This document shows positions 22,020-33,214 of a stretch of DNA of 64,000 bases, one piece after another. The notes beneath the pieces were generated by a model. That model was given only the letters and a program-made list of their open reading frames with translations, searched no databases and had not been told where the DNA came from. The translations under genes and the position numbers were made by a program. Numbering within the stretch: the stretch's first letter is position 1; each line of letters begins with the position of its first letter. The stretch is from Sciurus carolinensis (taxonomy: Eukaryota > Chordata > Mammalia > Rodentia > Sciuridae), in contig NC_062219.1 in the NCBI RefSeq assembly GCF_902686445.1, forward strand, positions 39,893,056 through 39,957,055, in the 5' to 3' direction.

Positions 22020-24660
22020 TGGGCAAGGGGGAACAGGAGCCTCTGAGCTCTTGACATCTTAGATATCCTTCGAAAATATTAAAAAGTAAAACAAAACAGA
22101 ATATTCATGTGAAACTTGGTGTGAAAATCTCCTTAACCAGGAAAGCAGCTGTGCATTCATCTGCCTTCTTGCTACAAATTCGATTGGTGGAAAAGACCTT
22201 ATGAAATTGGAAAGTAAACTCTATTTTACGCTGAGAAGTGTTTTGGAACAGCATTGTTCAAAAACAGGAAAATGATCAGTGTTGCTTCTTTTCCTTTTCC
22301 TTCTCCCTCATTAACACCTTAAGTACTACAGGAAGTTGGCATCAGGCACAGCTTGGGACATGTGAAATTAAGTGTGTCCTACATCTTAAATAAAAAAGAC
22401 AGCTCAAAGAAAAATACCCAGAGATGAGCAAGGCTTCTCAATCATCTGTTTTCATATCATTTGCCTCAAACTTTTAAATCCTTCTGTGAAATCTGTTAAA
22501 TGATTCCTTGGATGGAGAAGTTTTTAAAAAGAGAGCTGGTTCTGGAAAAGTGCATCATCCGGACCCGATCCTATCCTCATGATAATATTCTACCATGCCA
22601 GAAATTCTCAGCAAACACGGACTCCAGTAGCGGTGCGTTTAGGGCCACGTGTGCTTTTGCAGTCTCTCCCATCTGGGCAATGTGTTCTGAGTGTGAAATT
22701 ACTTGCAGGGGACCTGGAGTGCTAGGGGTCAGAAAGTCTCTTTCTGCAGAAACCGGAAGGTATGATGCAGGCTCTCATACAACACAGGGCAACAATTTGG
22801 CTAGAGGGCAGTGGGAAGAATATGTGGGAGGAGCAAGTGGCTGAGAATGATTAGGTTTCAGAAGAGACTGGGCTGTTTGTGAGTAGGACTGAGTGCCATA
22901 CCCCCAGAGTTTTTTGTTCTTGTACCCACTCTTACAAGTCAACCACAAGTCCTCTTCCTCTGATTGGGAGCTGCCAAAATGAAACTCATCCTGACAATCT
23001 CCATTATCCGAAGAGACACCTCAAACCAGTGTTTTAAAGAACACTCTATAGTCTCCCACAAAACTAGAGTTTAGGTTCACTGGATTTTTATGGAAACCTA
23101 GAACATTAGTGCCAATAAGAACTTAATTTGTTTTCTTTAAAATAAAAGCAATTATCTTATTTGTGTCAAATGAAACATTCTGACAGGAAAAGAGGAAGTT
23201 GAGGCAAAACTTTTAAGATACAAAACATAAAAACAGCAAATATCTAAACTTACAAAAATAAAAGTTTGTTTTAGATGTGTAGAAAAATAGATACAATTTT
23301 ATAAAATGATATGATAGTCAATTATTGTTCCCCAAATTCCCCTAACAGGACCAATTTAAGAAACCCCCTTAGCTCCTATAATGTCTGATCTGTTGTTCAA
23401 TGGACATAATGACAACAGAATCCCACATTTACTCCATGTTTTGGGTGGTGCTGTAATGTAATGTAATGACATTAGAGAGGAATATTCGGTTTTCAGAGAT
23501 GCAGGAAGATGGAACACAACTGGAGGAACTTCTACAAAGAAATTTATAACTCTCGAGGGAGGTGGAGAAGACAGGCAGTAGTGCTGCTGTATGCTTATAA
23601 TCTCCATGAGGTCTTCCATGCTATTTCAAAAACAACTTGAGAGGAGTATGACTTTATCTCAGTCTGAACCTCTTTGGCAGGAATAGAGGCGGGAGAAGAT
23701 AATTTAATTGGCGAGACATAAGAGGATCCAGTGTGACTCTATGAAATGGTATCCAAGTCACACAGGCGTCTTTCAGGACAGAAGGGCTGTGCAGCAGCTT
23801 GATAAAACCAGGCGCTGAATTGAGCCAAGAAAGAGCAAAACACATTTCCTTCTTGATTGTTGAGGTCTGCCTGTGAATGCAGTGAAGTCACTAAGAGAGG
23901 CTTTAAATATTGTTGGAAAAATGGGTCCAGGTCTCATGTGATAAAGCCATTGGAATGTCAGCATGCTATTCATGGGTACTCTATTCTCTCTGAAAGAAAG
24001 AAGAGCAAGTCTTTCCTCTGCAACATGCTTTGATTGCATTTTCCTATAAACCGGTCCTTTGAAAAGAATGCTATATGTTTCCATGAGATCCAGATACCCA
24101 AATATTTATGAAAATAATAGTGATCTTAGTTTGTATTTACTATGGAAGTTTCTATCTGAGGGCCCCAGACATTATTTCATTACCTTTAAAAATATGATCT
24201 GGAAGTTGGTTAAGAGATAACTACATTTAAATTTTATACCTAGTGGAACTTAGTTAAAGAATGTGCCAAAAAGTTGCAAACATTTAGGCATCCTGGTGAT
24301 AAATCCATTCAATATACTGAATTTCACCTTAAAGTAATAAGAGAATAAGTAAGTTTTTGCATTAACATTTAATTGATAGAATTTTCCTTAGTATGCTTTA
24401 CTTCTCTCAACCTGATTTCCTCCTGCCTGCTCTGACTCCAGGGCAACCTAAATAAAAGAATCCATTTTCAGCCAACTTTCAAGTGATAAGAAGCTATCTA
24501 GGAAGGCTCAGAGGTATTGACTCAAAGAGCTATGATAAATACAGAAATAGATGGTTTAGTAGTCAAAGTAAAAACCTAAAAACAGGTTTCTTACAGCAAG
24601 GAAGAGTGATAATATAAGAAGCCCTCCCCTGCACCCACAACTACAGTAATACAGACATAC
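22020..24660. other. Unannotated DNA, no gene seen
   Basis: No repeat family recognised. A sub-stretch (22556-22765) has more CpG than the surroundings and includes an E-box core CACGTG near 22648. The 22500-22844 frame (114 codons) covers it, but it has no motif I recognise and starts at a non-distinctive ATG. Confidence 0.4.
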
Positions 24661-24671
24661 CTTCTAAAGCA

Positions 24672-24999
24672 TAGATTCTTAACCGTTTTTGTCCCATAGA
24701 CTCTTTTGCCTGTGTCTTATAGCTTATGAATTGCTTCTTAGAATAATTTTTAAATACTAAACCCAAATAATTATACAGAATCATAGTAATCAAAACACTG
24801 AAAATCATAGTATATGAATAAAGATGAATTTTTATTAATAAATAAATGATAACATCCAGCATCAAGTTTTATAACTCCTGTAATTTTGATTAGTGATGAG
24901 AATAATAAACATTTAAATTTTTCTCAATAATTGTAAAGCCTTATAAAATAAGTGCCTATTTTGCTGCCAATATTCATTTTAGAAAAATATCATATTTCA
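24672..24999 (+). mobile_element. Old non-autonomous DNA-transposon-like repeat
   Basis: 'gattcttaaccgtttttgtcccatagactcttttgcctg...cttagaataatttttaaatac...aagatgaatttttattaataaataaatgataacatccagcatcaagttttataactcctgtaattttgattagtgatgag' follows a common mammalian repeat whose ends carry TTCTTAACC inverted repeats. The right end is decayed. I recognise the sequence type but not the family name with certainty. Confidence 0.5.
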
Positions 25000-25328
25000 G
25001 TAGAAGGAAGGAAAGAAGGAACAAAGAGTAGAACAGAAGTAAAATAAAGAATAGAAAAGCATCAGGAAAAATTAACAAAACTAAAATTTGTTTTTTGGAA
25101 AAGACAAATGTAGAATAACAAATGTTTGGTGTTGGGGGAGAGAGATAGAGGAAGGGAGAGAGTGTGTCAAGTAAAATCAGAAATAAAAGAGGAATCACAA
25201 AATTTGGTAGCACAGAAATACAAAGTATTGTGAAACACTGTTGTGAACAATACACTAACAAATTGAATAATCTAGAAGAAATAAAGGATGAATTCCTTGA
25301 AATAAGCAACCAATCAGGACTGAATGAG

Positions 25329-25442
25329 AAAGAAGTAGAGTGAGTAAGGAGATTGAATCAGTACTAAGAAGTCTCAAAATTCAAGAAAAGCCCAGGATGG
25401 AAGGTTTTCAATGCTGAATTCTACCAAACATTTATAAACAAA
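25329..25442 (+). repeat. 114 bp direct repeat, original copy
   Basis: In correct L1 context: it runs from the 'gaagtagag' region through 'ggttttcaatgctgaattctaccaaac', where L1 ORF2 would have it. Identical base for base to 25945-26058 by eye. Confidence 0.9.
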
Positions 25443-25944
25443 CTAATACCAATCCTTCTCATATTCTTTCAAAAAATTGAAGGAATAATTGAAGGTAATA
25501 CAGATCAAACTGTAATACTGTATTTGCTAATAAGGCAATTTAATATATGGAAAATCCTAAAGACAGCCACAAAAAATCCTGTTAGAGCTGATAAACAAAT
25601 TCAGTATAGTTGTAGGTTACAAAATCAATATAGAAAAATCAGTAGCATTTCCATACACTAACAACTTATCTGAAAAAGAAATTAAGAAATAGTCCCATTT
25701 ATAATAACATCAATAAAAAATAAAAATATGCAGAAGTAAATTTAGCCAAGAAAGTGCAAAGAGTTGTACATTGAAAATTATAACATTGATGAAAAAAAAT
25801 GAAGAAGACACAAATAAATGGAAAGATACTTCATATTCCTGGATTGGAAGAATTAACATTGCTAAAACATCCATTACCATCCCAAAGCAACCAAGAAATT
25901 CAGTGAGATTCCTATCAAAATTCTAATGGCATTTTTTACAAAAC

Positions 25945-26058
25945 AAAGAAGTAGAGTGAGTAAGGAGATTGAATCAGTACTAAGAAGTCTCAAAATTCAA
26001 GAAAAGCCCAGGATGGAAGGTTTTCAATGCTGAATTCTACCAAACATTTATAAACAAA
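25945..26058 (+). repeat. 114 bp direct repeat, displaced copy
   Basis: Exact copy of 25329-25442 placed 616 bp downstream, between L1 text 'ggcattttttac' and 'ttcatatgaaacc'. In L1 those two parts are normally only about 25-30 bp apart. The copy therefore replaces or interrupts ORF2. No A tail is present and the outer flanks do not form a duplication. Confidence 0.9.
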
Positions 26059-27439
26059 TTCATATGAAACCAGAAAAGGCCCCCATTAGGAAAAATGATC
26101 TTAAGCAAAAAGAACAAAGCTGAAGGCATCACATTACCAGGTTTCAAGAGGCATTATAAAGCTATTATAATTAAAACAGCATGTTACTGGCATATAAACA
26201 GATGCATTGACCAGAAGAGGATGCAAAGTCCAGAAATAAACCCCAGTATTTATGGTCAATTGATTTCTGACAAAGTTACCAAGAACACACTACAGGGAAA
26301 AAACAGTGTCTTCAATAAACAGTGTAAGGGAAACTGAATATCCATATTCAGGAAAATGAAACTTGAATCTTATCTCACACCATATTTGAAAACTAATTCT
26401 AAGTGGATTAGAGACTTCAGTGTAAGACCTGGAATTGTAAAGTTACTAGAAAGAAAACAGGAAAATCTCCACAACGTTGGTCTGGGCAATAATTTCTTAG
26501 ATAGAACTTTGAAAGCACAGGTAACAATACCAAAAACAGACAGATGGGACTGCATCATAATAATAAGCTTCTGTTCAGCAAAGGAAAAGACAACCCAGAA
26601 GTTGAGAGAAAATATATGCAAACTGTACATCTGATAAAGACTAACATCCAATATATGTAAGGTACTTAACACAATCACAAGAAAACCAAATAAAATATAT
26701 GCAAAACTTCTGAACGCACAATTCTCAAAAGAAAAGACACAATCGGTCAACAGAGGTATAAGATATGCTCAATATCTCCAATGGACCTGGTAAAAAAAAT
26801 TAAAATCACAATGATATCGCTTCATATCCATTAGGATGCCTATTGTCAAATACAATTGTCATGGATGTAGAGGAAAGAGCACTTTTGTGCACCATTGGTG
26901 GGAATGTGAACTAATACAACCATTATGAAAAACAGCCGGGAATCACCACATGACCACTTCTGGGTATATATCCAAAGGAATTGAATCAATATGTTGAAGA
27001 GATATTTGTACTCTCATGCTCATTTCAGCATGGTTCACAATAGCCAAGATAAGTGTTCATCAGGGATGAATAAATAAAAGAGATGGGATGTGCATACGTA
27101 CAGGAGGACTCTGCAGCCTTAAGAAACAATGAAATTCTCTAACTTTTGACAGCTAAGTGAAATAAACTAGTCACAGTAAGACAAATGCTATATAATATCA
27201 CTTATATGTGGAAAGTAAAAACATCAAACTCATGGAAGAAGAGATGAGAAGAGTGGTTACTAAAGACTGAGAAAGGAGAGATAAGGATAGGGGAAGGGGA
27301 GAGTTTTATCAGAGTTTGCAAATTGTGGTTAGACTGGAGGAGTAAGTTTCAGTGGTGCATTTTGTACTGTATGGTAACTGCAATTAAAAATAAGGTCTTG
27401 TATATAATATGCTCACCCCAAAAAATGAGTTGGTGAGGT

Positions 27440-27485
27440 GATTACTTTTATTAATTACTTTGATTACTTTTTTATTAATTACTTT
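27440..27485. repeat. Short tandem duplication (22-24 bp units)
   Basis: TGATTACTTTTATTAATTAC and a near-identical second unit lie side by side in the 3' UTR part of the ancient L1M. Confidence 0.75.
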
Positions 27486-27899
27486 GATTTAATCTGTCTA
27501 CAATGAACACATAGATGAACACTGTACCCCAGAAATGTAGATTATTATTGTATATTAATTAAAATTAATGAAAATTTAAAGAGTTAACTAAGAAAAAATA
27601 TATTAAGAAAATAAATTAATTAAATGTACAAAGAACTTGTAAATTAAAGAAAACTCTTTCTTTTTAACTCCTGAGAATAAATCTAAGGACGTCTAGAGAA
27701 ACAGAGACTATAGTTTCAGAAAGACTGACATAAAGGATCCAAGGGTTTTAGAGCTTGTGAAGGGTGATAGTGAGATCAAAGTAACTCTTTGGTTTGGGCA
27801 CATAAGGATTAGTATACAAAGATTTTAAATGAGTTTGAAATAGGAAATGTTCATACATTTGAGAGATGTCAAATGCTTTATAATTCAGATTGTTATTAA

Positions 27900-28315
27900 C
27901 AGTCTTCTTTATTGTCATTATTTTTAACTGATAAATTATGTTGTATGTGTTAATGGTGTGCAACTTGATGTTTTGAAATGCTTTGAGAAATGCAAACATA
28001 CCCTTTGCTTCATGTACTTTATTTTGTGTGAACATTTGAAATCTTCTCTTAGCAATTATCAATACACAATACATTAACTGTACTCACCACGTTATACAGT
28101 AGATCACTTGAATTTTTTCCTTCTGCCTAACTGAAAATTTGAAATGCTTCTGCCCATCTTTCCCTCATTCCCAGCCTTGGTAACCACCATTTTACTCTCT
28201 GCATCTATAGGTTTAACTTTTTTAGATTCCACATATAAATGAGATCTGTGTCTGGCTTATTTCTGTTAACATAATGTCCTCCGGCTTTATCCATATTTCA
28301 AAAAATGAACAGTAT
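27900..28315 (-). mobile_element. Ancient L1M 3' end, inverted
   Basis: The plus strand shows 'ttaactgataaattatgttgtatgtgttaatggtgtgcaacttgatgttttgaaatg', 'gtgtgaacatttgaaatcttctcttagcaattatcaatacacaatacattaactgtactcacc', 'ctgcccatctttccctcattcccagccttggtaaccaccattttactctctgcatctataggtttaacttttttagattccacata' and 'tgtctggcttatttctgttaacataatgtcctcc'. That is the classic complement of an L1MB-type 3' UTR and ORF2 end. The frame at 27748-28074 is not a gene. Confidence 0.9.
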
Positions 28316-28344
28316 GTGTAAAGAGTAAAACCATCAAGCACACT

Positions 28345-28680
28345 TTGACTTTCATCCTTTCCTCTAACTGACAGAGTAAAGTCCAAACTCCTCAACCTTA
28401 CAATGAAGGCCTCACCAGCTTTTCTAGTCTTAGATCCCTCTGCCCTTCTCACCCAAGGGGCATGACTACTGCTCTTGCAAACCACCACTCTCCAGTAGTT
28501 ACATTTCCAGTCAGCTCAATTCTCTGGTGTTCAGCCCTTTATTTTTCTGCTATAGGGGATGTGGGCAATTTATTCCCTTTACCTGTTCTCCAATTTCAAC
28601 TGCACAAGTTCTACCCTTTGAAGTTAAATTTTACCCTCCTGTGGTCTAGCTCAGATCTTATTTCTCTCACACACTAGTAA
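28345..28680 (+). mobile_element. L2 fragment
   Basis: 'agagtaaagtccaaactcctcaaccttacaatgaaggcctcacc' matches the L2 ORF2 text 'taaaatccaaactccttaccatggcctacaaggcc'. The following text up to 'tcagatcttatttctctcac' is compatible with L2 but diverged. Confidence 0.7.
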
Positions 28681-28804
28681 CAATCAAATATCTAAGCAAC
28701 TAAAGCAAAAATGCATCGTATTTTTGATAGACTAATCTTTAGAATTCACCATTTTGTCATAAATTATGTACTTTTATTACTATATTTTTCTCTCCTGTGA
28801 GCTT

Positions 28805-29194
28805 TGTTACAAAATGATTTGTGTCCCTGCTCCTCAATAATTTTCATATGTTGAAACCTAAACCTCCAGTGCCTTAGGATGTGACTATTTAGGGTCAAGC
28901 CTTTAAAGAAGTGATCAAGTTGGAAGCAAGCCCACAGAGTGGGCCTTATTCAATCTGATGGGTGTCCTTATAAGAAGAAGAAATTTGGACAAAAGGACAG
29001 TAGTATGACTACCCACAGGAGAAAGAAGAAGTGAGCACTCAGAAGACAGCCACCCACAAACCAAGAAGAGACCTTGGAAGAAACACCTTAATCTTGGACT
29101 AGTGGTCTCCAGAACTTTGATAAAACGAACCCCTTTTGTTTAACCCACCCAGTTTATGTGATTTTGTTACAGCAGCTGGTAAATTAATGTTACA
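28805..29194 (+). mobile_element. MaLR (MLT1/MST-like) LTR
   Basis: A nearly complete old LTR: 'tgttacaaaatgatttgtgtcc', 'cataatg...gttgaaacctaaacctccagtgccttaggatgtgac', 'gggtgtccttataagaag', 'gaagacagccacccacaaacc', 'accttaatcttggactagtggtctccagaactttgataaa' and 'cagtttatgtgattttgttacagcagctggtaaattaatgttaca'. No internal retroviral sequence follows, so it is a solo LTR or the remains of one. No clear 5 bp duplication. Confidence 0.85.
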
Positions 29195-29255
29195 AACATA
29201 AGTTATTAACTATGCCGTACAGAATGTCTGATGATGCTCAGCATAAAAACAGATA

Positions 29256-29303
29256 GGAAGGAGAGGAAGAGAAAGGAGGGGAGGGAGGGATGGAGGGAGA
29301 AAG
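29256..29303. repeat. GA-rich low-complexity stretch
   Basis: A purine-only run of GGAAG/GGGAG type motifs. Both overlapping frames in this place (29206-29418 minus and 29231-29458 plus) owe their openness to it. Confidence 0.85.
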
Positions 29304-29309
29304 ATGAGA

Positions 29310-30200
29310 AGTTGAAAGACCCTGAAGTTGAGATTAGGAGGTATATATTTGCACATTTTAGGATTCGTATTTCCCCTTTCTGTTTCTGTGTCTTCAGAAT
29401 TGAAGCTGTCTTAGTCAAAGGTATTTATAATGAGAAATGTTGCAGAATTAGGTATTAATATAAGATTTTAACTGTACTTTTCCCCATTAAGATTGCTAAT
29501 AGACCTTATGTGGTTGTCAAGACAATGATGAACATTGCAACCAGCCAATTTAATAAAATGTATCACATTTATAAATAAAACTGCTTCAATGAAAAGAGAA
29601 AATTGTGTTATGGGAATGTCAAAGAAAACAAAGCAAGGAAGTGATACAATGTCTGAAAAATATTCTCAGGGGGTAATCTCAGGAGGAACATCGAGGGGCT
29701 ATTTGGCATAAGAGTATTGTTATTTGGCAAGATACAAGCTATGTGGTGTAGAAAAATGTAATGTTATGCAATAAGAGGAAAAAAAATCTGAGAGAGCTGC
29801 TAGGTAAAAGCCTGTTGATGAGGGTCAGAAACAGGTCATCAGAGGACAGATGAGTGGTGTCTTTCTCATAGTGGCAGAGTGCTTTTAGATAACAAGAAGT
29901 TAAGGAGAAGCTCAGGATGAAGTAATGAAATCATCTGATTATAAATGGGGTTATGCAAGGTCAGGTAGAGCCCAGCAATATGGAGACCAGCATCTAGCAT
30001 GCCCAGTATTTGCAGGAGCTATCCACTTTGAATCTGCAGCAGGAAAGCCATGGAGCATTAGTTAGCATGGTAACATAATTCATATTATGATTCATAAAAA
30101 GGAGTTTTGAAAGTTGGTTATTTTAAGGTGTTTTGCCATTATTATCGAATCATTCCCATGGCTGAAATTACATAATTGGTTGAATTTTTGATAAATACTT
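29310..30200. other. Unannotated DNA, no gene seen
   Basis: No gene or firm repeat call. Parts near 29640-30060 have the texture of inverted L2, but I cannot align them with confidence. Confidence 0.35.
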
Positions 30201-30207
30201 CTTTTTG

Positions 30208-30262
30208 CAGGGCTGGGGATAGAACCCAGAGCCACACACATGCTAGGTAAGCTCTTTATTCT
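30208..30262 (-). repeat. Partial ID SINE
   Basis: 'gcagggctggggatagaacccagagccacacacatgctaggtaagctctttattctgc' on the plus strand is the complement of the middle of an ID element ('...agagcttacctagcatgtgtg...ggctctgggttc...'). The tRNA-like left end and the tail are missing or changed. Confidence 0.7.
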
Positions 30263-30357
30263 GCAATAAACTCTTGTATTGAACTATATAATTCTTGTAT
30301 CTTTACTGATGATACATACATGAGAGAAATAACCACGCACAGAACACTGTAAATTGT

Positions 30358-30490
30358 CAATTTTTCATTAATGTGCAACAAACATTTATTGAATGTCTAC
30401 TATGTGCCAGGCACCGTTCTAAGGACTTGGGTTCAATAGCAAAGAAAGAAGATAAAAATCCTTGTCTCTTTCCTGTGGCATGGTAGTAGT
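30358..30490 (-). mobile_element. L2 3' end, inverted
   Basis: 'gtgcaacaaacatttattgaatgtctactatgtgccaggcaccgttctaaggacttgggttcaatagcaaagaaagaagataaaaatccttgtc' is an unmistakable complement of the L2 3' terminus. Confidence 0.9.
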
Positions 30491-30494
30491 CCTT

Positions 30495-31090
30495 ATTTGA
30501 CTGGATGCAAACTTGTACAAACTCAAGAAGTAGATGCAGAGCTCCAGGTGGAGGCAGCAGTTTGAATAACTCATTTCTATTGCAGATGTGAACAGAGCCT
30601 CAAATGGCTTTGTAAGACAGCCCCAAGTGGTGACTTTCAATATGAACTCATTATAATACAAGACTATGTCATTCTTTACCTATCTCCAGATGCAGGGGAC
30701 TCTAATGACACCCAGCTCCTGAAGAACAGAAGTTTCAGTGTGTGTCACAAGTAGTTAACAGATGTATACAATGACATCTATAGATCCAGGTGAGAAAACT
30801 TGGATTTGGGGTTTTACAGGAGACTACTCCTTTTCAATAGATCAGCAGGAATCCAGGTCAAGGGAAGCTGCTCATTTCTAGCAAGGCTATTCTCTGGCCA
30901 GGAAATTCTCACTGTTACAGAGCCACTGTCCTATTTAGTCCAGTGTATCCAGTCCAGCTTTGTCTAAACATGTCTGTCTCTGGGCTAATGAGGCATATGG
31001 GATCATACACACTGTGGAAATTCTTTGCTTGTAAGTCTTTTGTCCAACAACTACTGCTTTACTTTTACTGTAATGTACTATATGCATACA
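30495..31090. other. Unannotated DNA, no gene seen
   Basis: No gene or repeat recognised. The 30943-31221 frame runs into the inverted L1 tail and is not supported. Confidence 0.4.
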
Positions 31091-31096
31091 TGTATG

Positions 31097-31319
31097 CATG
31101 GTGTTTTTTTTATTTTTTTAATTTTAAAATTTTATTTATTTTTATTTCTACAGACCACATTTTGATTCATTGTACACAAATAGGGCACAACTTTTCATTT
31201 CTATGGTTATACACACTGTAGATTCACACCATTTGTGTAATCATACATGTACATAGGGTAATGATGTATGTCTCATTTCACTATCTTTCCTTCCCTCATT
31301 CCCCTACCACATGGTGTTT
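31097..31319 (-). mobile_element. Short inverted L1 tail with target-site duplication
   Basis: The L1 body is 31107-31309. The plus strand begins with the T-rich complement of the tail, then 'ctacagaccacattttgattcattgtacacaaatagggcacaacttttcatttctatggttatacacactgtagattcacaccatttgtgtaatcatacatgtacatagggtaatg'. A 10 bp duplication CATGGTGTTT flanks it (31097-31106 and 31310-31319). It belongs to the same L1 3' UTR group as the 16400 fragment. Confidence 0.9.
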
Positions 31320-31394
31320 ACATGAAATTTCTTACATGGAATTTCTATTCTAGACAATAAAAAGATAATTAAATAAAATATTTAGAATATATCT

Positions 31395-31725
31395 AAGTCT
31401 ATATTGTGCTGCTATAACAAAATGCCTGAGACTGAGTAAAGAACAGAACAGAAATTTACTGCTCACAGTTCTGGAAACTGGGAAGTCCAAGAACAAGGCA
31501 CCAGCATTTGATGAGGACCATATTGCTGTGTCCTCCCATGGCAGAAGAACAAGAAAATGAAGTTATTTCCACAATAATATTTCCACTTTCCATAGTGGCA
31601 TTAATCCACTTGTGAGGTCTTTGAATTCATTTAACTAGACCCCATCTGCCAACACTGTTGCGTTGGGAATTAAGTTTCCAACACATGAATTTTGAAAGAC
31701 ATATTCAGACCATAGGAATATGTTA
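31395..31725 (-). mobile_element. MaLR LTR, inverted (MST/THE1-like)
   Basis: The plus strand shows 'gtgctgctataacaaaatgcctgagactgagtaaagaacagaacagaaatttactgctcacagttctggaaactgggaagtccaagaacaaggcaccagcatttgatgagg'. Further on come 'ctttgaattcatttaactagacccc' and 'ggaattaagtttccaacacatgaattttgaaagacatattcagaccata'. This is the complement of a MaLR LTR over its whole length. Confidence 0.9.
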
Positions 31726-31739
31726 GTTAGGTTCTTAGA

Positions 31740-31920
31740 GAGGTTCTAAGGAGGAAAATAAGGCAGGAAAGGGAGATAGAATATGTGTGTTAGTGTGTAA
31801 TGGGGTGTTGTTATATTAAATAGGATAGATAGGACAGAACTCATTGAGAAAGTAACCTGTGGACAAAACTCTGAAGACAGAACCAAGAGGATTTCTGAAA
31901 GAAAGAAAATCATTGCAGAT
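31740..31920 (-). mobile_element. Possible L2 fragment, inverted
   Basis: 'gtgtgtaatggggtgttgttatattaaataggatagataggacagaactcattgagaaagtaacctgtggacaaaactctgaagacag' has the order of inverted L2 ORF2 ('...ggtgacatttgagcaaagacctgaagg...'). Weak. Confidence 0.4.
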
Positions 31921-31924
31921 ATAG

Positions 31925-32367
31925 ATCATTTGAGGTATTTATTAATGCTAAATTAATATTTTATGTTATATATTTATAGACTAGATTCTTTAGTTTATAT
32001 TTATTAAAATAATTTCTAAACCCTTAATAGGAATTGGTAGCTTAGGAACATTTTGTTCAAAGCAAGTTAGAATGAGATTGAAAAGTTTTTGACCTTACTT
32101 ATGAAATTGCTTTGTAAAGTCAATGGCATTGTGCTTTGTACACATTGACTACTTGATCAGTCATTGTTGGATATAGGGAGAGGTGATCAGCCACCATGTG
32201 TAGGGACTGTCTGGTAGCTCAGGATTCTGAGGCTGTGCCTTGTTCTTCCAGGCAAAAGGGCAAATGCCAGGGACATAATTCAAGGTACAAGACCAGAGGC
32301 AAAAGTGAAGGGTGTTAAGGAAATGGACTATAATACACAATTAAAAATTGGAAACATTATTTTAAAT
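31925..32367. other. Unannotated DNA, no gene seen
   Basis: No gene or repeat family recognised between the possible L2 fragment and the solo LTR. AT-rich at 31920-32030, then mixed composition. Confidence 0.35.
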
Positions 32368-32372
32368 AGGAG

Positions 32373-32795
32373 TGTTATGGTTTGGATGTGAGGTATCCCC
32401 AAAAGTTCAGGTGTTAGACAAAGCAAGAAGGTTCAGAGGAGAAATGATTAGGTTGTGAGAGTCTTAACCCAATCAGTGATTTAATCGCCTTATAGGGGTT
32501 AACTGAGTGGTACCTAAGTGGTAGGGTGTGACTGGAGGAGGTGGGAACTGGGGTGTGGCTTTGGGCATGTAATTGCATCTGGAGAGTGGAGACTCTCTCT
32601 GCTTTCTGATCACCACGTGAGCTGGTTTCCTTTGCTACACTTCCACCACGGTGTTCAACCTGGAGCCCCGAGGAATGGTGCTGGACTTCTAAGGACTGAG
32701 ACCTCTGAAACTGAGTTCTCAAATAAACTTTTCCTCCTCTACAATGGTAATGGTCAGATCTTTTAGTCACAGCAGTGAAAAAACTGACTAATACA
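32373..32795 (+). mobile_element. Complete solo LTR, MaLR class, with 5 bp duplication
   Basis: 423 bp starting TGTTATGG and ending CTAATACA. It contains 'atgattaggttgtgagagtcttaacccaatcagtgatttaatc', 'gactggaggaggtgggaac', 'agagtggagactctctctgctttctgatcaccacgtgagctg' and a polyadenylation signal AATAAA (AAATAAAC near 32722). The end reads 'gtcacagcagtgaaaaaactgactaata'. AGGAG lies immediately outside both ends (32368-32372 and 32796-32800), the 5 bp duplication expected for an ERVL-type integrase. No internal region is present, so recombination between the LTRs removed it. The overlapping frames at 32414-32908 and 32518-32766 are shadows of the LTR. The same family occurs inverted at 56655-57085. 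Confidence 0.93.
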
Positions 32796-32959
32796 AGGAG
32801 ATAATATTTAAAATCATATCGAGGGATAGGCTCCTGACCAGGAGAAAAGGAAAAAAAATCTCTGGAGGTGAGAAATACCACACAATGTGAGAAAATAGGA
32901 GATTGCAATTTTTCTGGACTATAGGGTTTGAGTCAGAGGGTAGGCAGTCATGATGCCAG

Positions 32960-33195
32960 AGAGATAGTTTGGAGCCTTATTGTTTACAGTTTAAATTCTG
33001 GGTTGAGTTGTTTGTAATTAATTCAAAAGACAAGGAAAAGCCATTGAATGGTTTGAAAAAGAGAAAAATACTCCAAGCATAGCTATAACTTTAAGCCAAA
33101 TTGCCTGGCAGGATGGATGGTACTTGCGATAGAGATTAATCCATGAACCTCTGATGTGGCAGTGAGGCAGGAGCTGCAGCCTACCTGAGGGATGG
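32960..33195 (-). mobile_element. L2 fragment, inverted
   Basis: 'gacaaggaaaagccattgaatggtttgaaaaagagaaaaata...' and '...caggatggatggtacttgcgatagag...gtggcagtgaggcaggagctgc' resemble inverted L2 ORF2 text ('gcaatgggaagccattggagggttttaagc...'). Diverged. Confidence 0.55.
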
Positions 33196-33214
33196 CTTCT
33201 AGATATCATTGTTG

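Larger units (their letters stand above)
25050..27580 (+). mobile_element. Long ancient L1M (ORF2 middle to 3' end)
   Basis: About 2.5 kb of plus-strand L1 with decayed ORF2. Landmarks in order include 'aattaacaaaactaaaatttg', 'agaaataaaggatgaattccttg', 'ttcaatgctgaattctaccaaacatttat', 'acaaaatcaatatagaaaaatcagtagcatttcc', 'cattaccatcccaaagcaa', 'agaacaaagctgaaggcatcacattaccagg', 'ggtctgggcaataatttcttag' and 'ttggtgggaatgtgaactaatacaacc'. An L1MA/MB-like 3' UTR follows. Many stops and frameshifts. A perfect 114 bp segment occurs twice (25329-25442 and 25945-26058); the second replaces normal ORF2 text. The frames at 26095-26337 and 26356-26634 are ORF2 remnants. Confidence 0.88.

Noticed and set aside
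22500..22844. 114-codon plus-strand frame
   Set aside because: Composition does not suggest a domain, and no splice context was seen. Only the CpG content is kept as a finding.
26095..26634. Two adjacent frames of 80 and 92 codons suggesting a small gene pair
   Set aside because: Both match decayed L1 ORF2 in order and orientation.
32414..32908. 164-codon minus-strand frame
   Set aside because: It is antisense to a complete MaLR solo LTR and so is a shadow of the repeat.
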